64,000 bases of DNA from Mycobacterium sp. (GTDB lineage: Bacteria; Actinomycetota; Actinomycetes; Mycobacteriales; Mycobacteriaceae), in contig JACPVR010000029.1 in NCBI GenBank assembly GCA_016197405.1, forward strand, positions 1 to 64,000, read 5' to 3'. The position numbers were made by a program, and so were the translations under genes. Positions 58,654-64,000 of the stretch are shown piece after piece. The notes under the pieces were generated by a model. The model was not told the DNA's origin. It ran no database searches and saw nothing but the letters and a program-made list of their open reading frames with translations. Each line of letters starts with the position of its first letter. Within the stretch, counting starts at the first letter, position 1.

Positions 58654-59694
58654 ATGAGTGACGCCACACCAGCCAAGCGCCGAGAAGCACCCGACCGCAA
58701 CCTCGCCATGGAACTCGTTCGCGTCACGGAGGCCGGGGCCATGGCCGCCGGTCGCTGGGTCGGGCGCGGCGACAAGGAGGGCGGCGACGGTGCCGCCGTC
58801 GACGCCATGCGTGAGCTGGTGAATTCGGTGTCCATGCGCGGCGTCGTCGTCATCGGCGAGGGCGAGAAGGACAACGCGCCGATGCTCTACAACGGCGAAG
58901 AAGTCGGCAACGGCGACGGCCCGGCCTGCGATTTCGCGGTCGACCCCGTCGACGGAACCACCCTGATGAGCAAGGGCATGCCCAATGCCATCTCGGTACT
59001 GGCCGTCGCCGAGCGCGGCGCGATGTTCGACCCGTCGGCGGTGTTCTACATGAACAAGATCGCCGTCGGCCCCGACGCCGTCGACGTCATCGACATCACC
59101 GCCCCGATCGGTGAGAACATCCGCCGCGTCGCCAAGGCGAAGAACCTCACGGTCGCCGACCTGACGGTGTGCGTGCTCGACCGACCGCGCCACACCCAGC
59201 TGATGGCCGATATCCGTGAGGCCGGTGCGCGCATCCGGCTGATCTCCGACGGCGACGTCGCCGGCGCCATCGCGGCATGCCGCCCCGACTCGGGCACCGA
59301 TCTGCTGGTCGGCATCGGCGGCACCCCGGAGGGCATCATCACCGCCGCCGCGATCCGCTGTATGGGCGGGGCGATCCAGGCGCAGCTGGCCCCCACCGAC
59401 GACGCCGAACGGCAGAAGGCCCTCGACCGGGGCCACGATCTGGACCGCGTGCTGCACACCGAGGACCTGGTCTCCGGTGAGAACGTCTTCTTCTCCGCCA
59501 CCGGCGTCACCGACGGCGACCTGCTCAAGGGTGTGCGCTTCTTCGGCGGCGGCTGCACCACCCAGTCGATCGTGATGCGTTCCAAGTCCGGCACGGTCCG
59601 GATGATCGAGGCCTACCACCGGCTGTCCAAGCTCAACGAGTACTCCGCGGTCGACTTCACCGGGGACCTCTCCGCCGCACACCCACTTCCGTAA
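58654..59694 (+). CDS. glpX: Class II fructose-1,6-bisphosphatase
   Basis: The 346-residue enzyme is the gluconeogenic FBPase of mycobacteria. Metal/phosphate-site motifs GEGEKDNAPM and DPVDGTTLMSKG are intact, as are GGTPEGIITAAAIRCMGG and the C-terminal RFFGGGCTTQSIVMRSKSGT. Gene order glpX-fum is as in Rv1099c-Rv1098c. Gluconeogenesis and fumarase both serve growth on fatty acids and sterols, fitting the window theme. Confidence 0.97.
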   Translation: MSDATPAKRREAPDRNLAMELVRVTEAGAMAAGRWVGRGDKEGGDGAAVDAMRELVNSVSMRGVVVIGEGEKDNAPMLYNGEEVGNGDGPACDFAVDPVDGTTLMSKGMPNAISVLAVAERGAMFDPSAVFYMNKIAVGPDAVDVIDITAPIGENIRRVAKAKNLTVADLTVCVLDRPRHTQLMADIREAGARIRLISDGDVAGAIAACRPDSGTDLLVGIGGTPEGIITAAAIRCMGGAIQAQLAPTDDAERQKALDRGHDLDRVLHTEDLVSGENVFFSATGVTDGDLLKGVRFFGGGCTTQSIVMRSKSGTVRMIEAYHRLSKLNEYSAVDFTGDLSAAHPLP

Positions 59695-59723
59695 TTGCGT
59701 CATCACACGAACAAAGGGAGCAA

Positions 59724-61136
59724 ATGACCGACAGTGCTGTCGAAGGCGAGTACCGGATCGAGCACGACACCATGGGCGAAGTCCGGGTGCCGGCGAAGGC
59801 CTTGTGGCGGGCGCAGACCCAGCGCGCCGTCGAGAACTTCCCGATCTCCTTCCGCCCTCTGGAGCGCACCCAGATCCGCGCGCTGGGCTTGCTGAAGGGT
59901 GCCTGCGCCCAGGTCAACAAGGACCTCGGCCTGCTGGCCCCGGAGAAGGCCGACGCCATCATCGCCGCGGCAGCCGAGATCGCCGACGGTCTGCACGACG
60001 ACCAGTTCCCGATCGACGTCTTCCAGACCGGCTCGGGCACCAGCTCCAACATGAACGCCAACGAGGTGATCGCCTCGATCGCCGCCGCCAACGGCGTGAC
60101 GGTGCATCCCAATGACGATGTGAACATGTCGCAGAGCTCCAATGACACGTTCCCGACGGCCACCCATATCGCGGCCACCGAGGCCGCCGTGCGTCACCTG
60201 ATCCCGGCACTGGAGATCCTGCACGAGTCGCTGGCGGTCAAGGCCAAGCAGTGGCGCACCGTGGTCAAGTCCGGCCGTACCCACCTGATGGACGCCGTGC
60301 CGGTCACCCTGGGCCAGGAGTTCGGCGGCTACGCCCGCCAGGTGCAGGCCGGTATAGAAAGGGTGCGCGCGTCACTTCCAAGGCTCGGTGAGCTCGCCAT
60401 CGGCGGAACCGCGGTGGGAACGGGCCTCAACGCACCCGAGGGCTTCGGCGCCAAGGTCGTCGAGGTGCTGGTGAGCGAGACCAGCATCGCCGAATTGCGC
60501 ACCGCGACAGACTCTTTCGAAGCACAGGCAGCACGCGACGGTCTGGTCGAGGCGTCCGGGGCGCTCAAGACCATCGCGGTGTCGCTGACCAAGATCGCCA
60601 ACGACATCCGCTGGATGGGCTCGGGCCCGCTGACCGGCCTGGGCGAACTGCAGCTGCCGGATCTGCAGCCGGGCAGCTCGATCATGCCGGGCAAGGTCAA
60701 CCCGGTGCTGCCCGAGGCCGTCACCCAGGTTGCCGCGCAGGTCATCGGAAACGACGCCGCCGTCACCGTCGGCGGCCTGTCGGGCGCGTTCGAACTCAAC
60801 GTCTACATCCCGATGATGGCGCGCAACGTGCTGGAGTCGTTCACGCTGCTGGCCAATGTGTCGAAGTTGTTCGCCACCAAGTGCATCGACGGCCTGGTCG
60901 CCAACGAGGCACACCTGCGTGAGCTGGCCGAGTCCTCACCGTCGATCGTCACACCGCTGAACTCGGCGATCGGCTACGAAGAAGCCGCCAAGGTGGCCAA
61001 GGAAGCGCTCAAGGAGCGCAAGACCATCCGCCAGACGGTGATCGACCGCGGGCTGCTGGGTGACAAGCTGACCGAGGCCGAGCTCGACAAGCGGCTCGAC
61101 GTGCTGGCGATGGCGAAGGTTCGCGACGGCGACTAG
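59724..61136 (+). CDS. fumC: Class II fumarase
   Basis: The 470-residue enzyme interconverts fumarate and malate. It has TGSGTSSNMNANEV (substrate site), SGRTHLMDAVPVTLGQE and the catalytic SS-loop GSSIMPGKVNPVLPEA. CAAAGGGAGCAA is its ribosome site, 29 nt after glpX. A long hairpin terminator follows. Confidence 0.97.
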   Translation: MTDSAVEGEYRIEHDTMGEVRVPAKALWRAQTQRAVENFPISFRPLERTQIRALGLLKGACAQVNKDLGLLAPEKADAIIAAAAEIADGLHDDQFPIDVFQTGSGTSSNMNANEVIASIAAANGVTVHPNDDVNMSQSSNDTFPTATHIAATEAAVRHLIPALEILHESLAVKAKQWRTVVKSGRTHLMDAVPVTLGQEFGGYARQVQAGIERVRASLPRLGELAIGGTAVGTGLNAPEGFGAKVVEVLVSETSIAELRTATDSFEAQAARDGLVEASGALKTIAVSLTKIANDIRWMGSGPLTGLGELQLPDLQPGSSIMPGKVNPVLPEAVTQVAAQVIGNDAAVTVGGLSGAFELNVYIPMMARNVLESFTLLANVSKLFATKCIDGLVANEAHLRELAESSPSIVTPLNSAIGYEEAAKVAKEALKERKTIRQTVIDRGLLGDKLTEAELDKRLDVLAMAKVRDGD

Positions 61137-61147
61137 CCAGACGCGAG

Positions 61148-61197
61148 ACTGCGCCAGGATCGCCGATCATGCCTGATCGGCGATCCGGGCGCAGTTT
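61148..61197. terminator. Long bidirectional hairpin terminator after fumC
   Basis: 22-nt arms (61148-61169 and 61174-61195) pair with a single mismatch around the 4-nt loop TGCC, between convergent fumC and the DUF732 gene. TTCGATT follows on the plus strand. Confidence 0.88.
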
Positions 61198-61207
61198 CGA
61201 TTCAGGC

Positions 61208-61573
61208 CTAGACGGGTCCGGTCGGGCGGTATCCGGCCGCCGATTGGCGCAGCTGCCAGGTTTGCGCCGGGCACAGTTCCTGGGCGGCCTGGCTCAGCAG
61301 ATACGACACGGTGAACTCGTCGTTGGTGTTGAAGTCGTTCTTGATCTGGGCGGCCATATCGGTGAAGCTCGCCTTGGATTCGATCCGGCCGCACAGCCCG
61401 TAGCCGTAATCCAGTGCCGTTTGCGCATTGGGGAAGTTGTACGTGGGTCGCACCGTCACGTTGATGAGGTAGCCGAGCTGGTCGGCCTGCGCGGCCGGAG
61501 CGGCGCCCAGCAATCCCGCGCAGCTGGCACCGCCCAGCAGTCCGACGACAGCTAACTTCAAACCCGTCCTCAT
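61208..61573 (-). CDS. Secreted DUF732 protein
   Basis: The 121-residue protein has a signal peptide (MRTGLKLAVVGLLGGASCAG to about residue 32, AAPAAQA cleavage region) and a small mature domain with two Cys (YGLCGRI, AQELCPAQ), the DUF732 pattern of mycobacterial exported proteins of unknown role. ATG 61573 has TACGCT 8 nt upstream; longer in-frame starts run into unlikely sequence. Confidence 0.88.
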   Translation of the reverse strand: MRTGLKLAVVGLLGGASCAGLLGAAPAAQADQLGYLINVTVRPTYNFPNAQTALDYGYGLCGRIESKASFTDMAAQIKNDFNTNDEFTVSYLLSQAAQELCPAQTWQLRQSAAGYRPTGPV

Positions 61574-61581
61574 GACTGGTG

Positions 61582-61587
61582 AGCGTA
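61582..61587 (-). promoter_or_regulatory. -10 element of DUF732 gene, leaderless
   Basis: Minus-strand TACGCT, 8 nt before ATG 61573, no Shine-Dalgarno. Confidence 0.5.
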
Positions 61588-61701
61588 GATGATCGTCATC
61601 GTCTGCACCGCAGATACCGGGCAGCGGAAGCGAATCGCCTCTTTTGTCGGGGGCTTTCGACTGGCAAGATGAGGTCGTCACACACTCCTCGGAGGCTCCC
61701 G

Positions 61702-61953
61702 ATGACCACTGCGGGCCCGGCACCCGCTGAACGATTCGACGACCGCGCGCTGGCATTCCTGCGCTCGGAATTCGCCGGTGACATCTATCTCGACTGGCCC
61801 ATCGAACGTCGCCTCGAGGTCTACCTACGCCATGAGGGACTGAGCCGCCTCGCCGACACAGGCGAGATTTTCGAGCAACTGCTGCAGCGGGTGATGACCA
61901 ATTTCGCCCGGGCCCGTCGCGAAGGCGTGCTCACACCGAAGGCTCACGGCTAG
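61702..61953 (+). CDS. Small conserved-looking hypothetical protein
   Basis: The 83-residue soluble protein, MTTAGPAPAERFDDRALAFL onward, is helical and charged (LRSEFAGDIYLDWPIERRLEVYLRHEGLSRLADTG). I do not recognise a family. GGAGG at 61691-61695 supports ATG 61702. Its last 23 bp overlap the convergent antiporter gene. Confidence 0.72.
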   Translation: MTTAGPAPAERFDDRALAFLRSEFAGDIYLDWPIERRLEVYLRHEGLSRLADTGEIFEQLLQRVMTNFARARREGVLTPKAHG

Positions 61954-63151
61954 CAAGCAGCCGGTCGGCGGAGACCAGCTTGATGCCCAACGGGGCGGTG
62001 ACACTGTGCACCACCAGGCTGATGCTCACCACGACGGCGACGACCTGCGTTATCAGGGTTGCCTGCTCGATCTGGCCCTGTTCGATGACCAGCAGTCCCA
62101 GCACCAGCGTGCCGATACCGCGGGGACCGAACCAGCCGATGAAACCCCGGCTGCGTGGCGGCAGTTCGGTACCCCACAGTGCCACCAGCACCGCGATCAA
62201 GCGCACCACGAAGACCACCACCACCGCGAAACCCACCACCCGCCAGGACACGTCGCGCCACCCGATGATCAGCGCGTAGCCACCGAACATGGCGAACAGC
62301 AGGAACTCCAGCAGCTGACCGATCGAATCGGAGAATTGCATCGGCTGCGAATCGCCCGTGCGCCGGGCCACCAACGCGAACCCCAGCCCGCCGGCGAACG
62401 CGGCGACGAAACCACTGCCGTGCACCCCTTCGGCGGTCGCGAAACACACCAGCGCCACGGCCACCGTCGCCAATTGGGCCCAGCTGCTGATCATCCAGCC
62501 GTGCCTGCGGAAGGTCGACATGACCAACCCGCCTGCGGTACCGATGACGAGCCCGATCAACAGCGACAGCACCTCGGTCCGCACGAAGAACCAACCCCAC
62601 GCCGACGCGTTGCCCACGACGCTCTCCGACGCCAGGGCCAATGCGGCGAACAATGCCGCCAACGCGAAACCGTCGTAACAGCCGCTCTCCACCGACAAGG
62701 CGTGGCGCACCTGCTCGGGGATGCGCCGGTCCTCCAGCAGTGCGTCGATGAGCGCCACCTCGGTGGGCGCGACGATGGCCGCCAGACACACCGCCTCCCA
62801 CAACGGCAGCACCGGCAACAGCAGCACGGCGGTGCCCGCGCCCAGCGCGATGGTCAGCGGGATACCGATGAACAACAGCCGGAAGGTGGCGTGCCGGCGC
62901 CGGAACGCACTGTTCAGGTCGAGCTGGGCGGCCTGGTTGAACAGGATGACGGTCAGCGCCAGCTGGCCCAGAATGGTGTAACTCTCAGCGTCGGCACCGA
63001 CGTCGATCAGGCCTAAGCCGAACGGGCCCAACACCATTCCGCACGCCATGAAGATCAGTGCGGGGGCGACATACCACTTCCGGATCAGGCCGGATATCAC
63101 CGCGTAGCACAACACCACAACCGTCAGTACGAACGCGGTTTCGTTGTGCAT
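61931..63151 (-). CDS. CPA1-type Na+(K+)/H+ antiporter
   Basis: The 406-residue protein has about 12 helices. Conserved NhaP/CPA1 features include GPFGLGLID, AAIVAPTEVALIDALLEDRRIPEQVRHALSVESGCYDGFALA (the PTE and ESGxxDG motifs; the Asp of the usual ND pair reads YDG) and GWFGPRGIGTLVLGLL. It exchanges monovalent cations for protons across the membrane. TATGAT lies 8 nt before ATG 63151. Confidence 0.9.
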   Translation of the reverse strand: MHNETAFVLTVVVLCYAVISGLIRKWYVAPALIFMACGMVLGPFGLGLIDVGADAESYTILGQLALTVILFNQAAQLDLNSAFRRRHATFRLLFIGIPLTIALGAGTAVLLLPVLPLWEAVCLAAIVAPTEVALIDALLEDRRIPEQVRHALSVESGCYDGFALAALFAALALASESVVGNASAWGWFFVRTEVLSLLIGLVIGTAGGLVMSTFRRHGWMISSWAQLATVAVALVCFATAEGVHGSGFVAAFAGGLGFALVARRTGDSQPMQFSDSIGQLLEFLLFAMFGGYALIIGWRDVSWRVVGFAVVVVFVVRLIAVLVALWGTELPPRSRGFIGWFGPRGIGTLVLGLLVIEQGQIEQATLITQVVAVVVSISLVVHSVTAPLGIKLVSADRLLASREPSV

Positions 63152-63159
63152 ACGCCGGG

Positions 63160-63165
63160 ATCATA
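63160..63165 (-). promoter_or_regulatory. -10 element of antiporter gene, leaderless
   Basis: Minus-strand TATGAT, 8 nt before ATG 63151, no Shine-Dalgarno. Confidence 0.55.
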
Positions 63166-63189
63166 GGCGCGAAACCCCTCGCGCTCCGG

Positions 63190-64000
63190 TTACGCGCCGT
63201 TGTTGGGCCCGCCCGAGTTGGCGTCGGGGATATCGGTGATCGGGAAGTTGGGCATCGGCGCGGGCGACGGGGTGTTGGGCAGCGACGGGATCTGGTCGGC
63301 CGGGATATCGGTCAGGGCGTTGACCGGGGGCCCGTTGTCGCGGCTGCCGTAGCTGGTGCCCGGCGCCCGGGTGCCCAGCATCTGGGTCACGGTGACCAGG
63401 TGGTAGCCGTTGGCCCGCAGGACCGGGATGAACTGGTACACCAGGTCGACCGTCGAGGAGTAGGTGTCATGAAACAACACCACCGAGTTCGGCTTGATCT
63501 GGGTCATCAGCATGTAGCGGGTGGCCGCGGTGTTGGCGTCGTTGGCCCAGTCGAACGGGATGACATCCCAGTTGATGTCGGCCAACCCCTGCCGTCCCGC
63601 CTCGGCCAGGACGTCGTCGTTGATGAGCCCGCCTGCCGTGCGCACCAATTTCGGCCGCTGGCCCGTCGCCGCCTCAATGGCATCGCTGGCCTTGCTGAAC
63701 TGGGCCGGGATGTCCTCGGGCGGGATGGTCGTCATATTGGGGTGTTCCCAGGTGTGCTGGCCCAGTTCCATACCCGCCTCGACGACGCGCTTGGCCCCGT
63801 CGGGATTGGCCGCCACCTTGTTGCCGATCTGGAAGAACGTCGCCTTGGCGTCGTTGTCTTTCAGGATCTGCAGCAGCCGGTCGGTGTACGGGCTCGGCCC
63901 GTCGTCGAATGTCAGCGCTATGCACTTGACCACCGCACAGTCGACGTCGGTGGCGGCCTCGGCCTTTGTGTCGACCTTCACGTGGCCGGTGCAGGCCCCC
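63190..64000 (-). CDS. Polysaccharide deacetylase (NodB domain), 5-prime end outside window
   Basis: The visible 270 codons hold a NodB deacetylase domain: TFDDGPSPYTDRLL (motif 1, Asp-Asp), HTWEHPN (motif 2, metal His pair), RTAGG (motif 3, where Arg-Pro is usual), DVIPFDWAND (motif 4) and LFHDTY (motif 5). It probably deacetylates peptidoglycan or another wall sugar, as proposed for Rv1096. The reading frame continues past the window edge; the codons just inside the edge spell GACTGHVK, compatible with a lipobox or signal region. The tail is Pro/Asn-rich. Confidence 0.9.
   Translation of the reverse strand, partial: GACTGHVKVDTKAEAATDVDCAVVKCIALTFDDGPSPYTDRLLQILKDNDAKATFFQIGNKVAANPDGAKRVVEAGMELGQHTWEHPNMTTIPPEDIPAQFSKASDAIEAATGQRPKLVRTAGGLINDDVLAEAGRQGLADINWDVIPFDWANDANTAATRYMLMTQIKPNSVVLFHDTYSSTVDLVYQFIPVLRANGYHLVTVTQMLGTRAPGTSYGSRDNGPPVNALTDIPADQIPSLPNTPSPAPMPNFPITDIPDANSGGPNNGA

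Noticed and set aside
1..64000. tRNA, rRNA, CRISPR array, insertion sequence or prophage
   Set aside because: No cloverleaf-like or repeat-spacer pattern, transposase or integrase was found by reading both strands; a tRNAscan-SE and ISfinder run would be decisive.

Overview
The window looks like chromosome of a fast-growing, environmental-type mycobacterium (Mycolicibacterium-like). It is GC-rich and has a full yrbE/mce operon with Mce-associated proteins, a mycobacterial lipid-droplet protein, DUF732 and DUF6542 proteins and a WS/DGAT-type acyltransferase. Gene order at both ends matches, inverted, my recollection of M. tuberculosis Rv1144 to Rv1096: SDR-mcr-echA at the left; ychF, Rv1111c, ispH, Rv1109c, xseA, xseB, 3beta-HSD, PerM/AI-2E family, Rv1100, glpX, fum and a polysaccharide deacetylase at the right. 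I saw no insertion sequence, prophage, CRISPR array, rRNA or tRNA.

Layout. 1-3 kb: fatty-acid/branched acyl-CoA genes (nitronate monooxygenase fragment, SDR, alpha-methylacyl-CoA racemase, divergent EchA). 3-12 kb: two MFS exporters, a CPBP protease, an NAD(P)-binding protein, a free-standing amino-acid adenylation enzyme, a gamma-carbonic-anhydrase-like protein and a GlxA-type regulator. 12-16 kb: secreted fasciclin protein, then a thiolase-EchA-FadE beta-oxidation operon. 16-21 kb: a minus-strand run of alpha/beta hydrolase, acyltransferase, DoxX and a DUF3556 membrane protein whose promoter carries a perfect KstR-type operator. 21-32 kb: a ten-gene operon yrbEA-yrbEB-mceABCDEF-mam-mam, preceded by a short leader ORF and a divergent TetR gene. 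33-45 kb: accessory genes, including an alpha/beta hydrolase, a permuted papain-like enzyme, CsbD (SigF-type promoter), DUF6131, a deazaflavin-dependent oxidoreductase, HNH protein, acetolactate synthase plus decarboxylase, a KmtR-like nickel/cobalt sensor with an MFS exporter, and a lower-GC patch with HAB-mutase-like, TmrB-like, PhnA/YjdM and CPCC proteins. 45-64 kb: conserved core with a steroid-linked insertion (3beta-HSD; HAD phosphatase; formylglycine-generating enzyme; a 39-residue Cys-rich peptide; epimerase-SDR pair).

Two themes tie the region together. First, lipid and steroid catabolism: three TnnAACnnGTTnnA (KstR-type) operators sit before the DUF3556 gene, the 3beta-HSD gene and the epimerase-SDR pair, alongside an Mce importer and beta-oxidation genes. 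Second, many genes appear leaderless: a TANNNT -10 hexamer lies 5-9 nt before the start codon with no Shine-Dalgarno at 21 starts.

The most novel-looking item is the unlisted 39-residue Cys/His-rich peptide directly downstream of a formylglycine-generating enzyme that keeps both copper-binding cysteines; a copper-handling partner is a testable inference.
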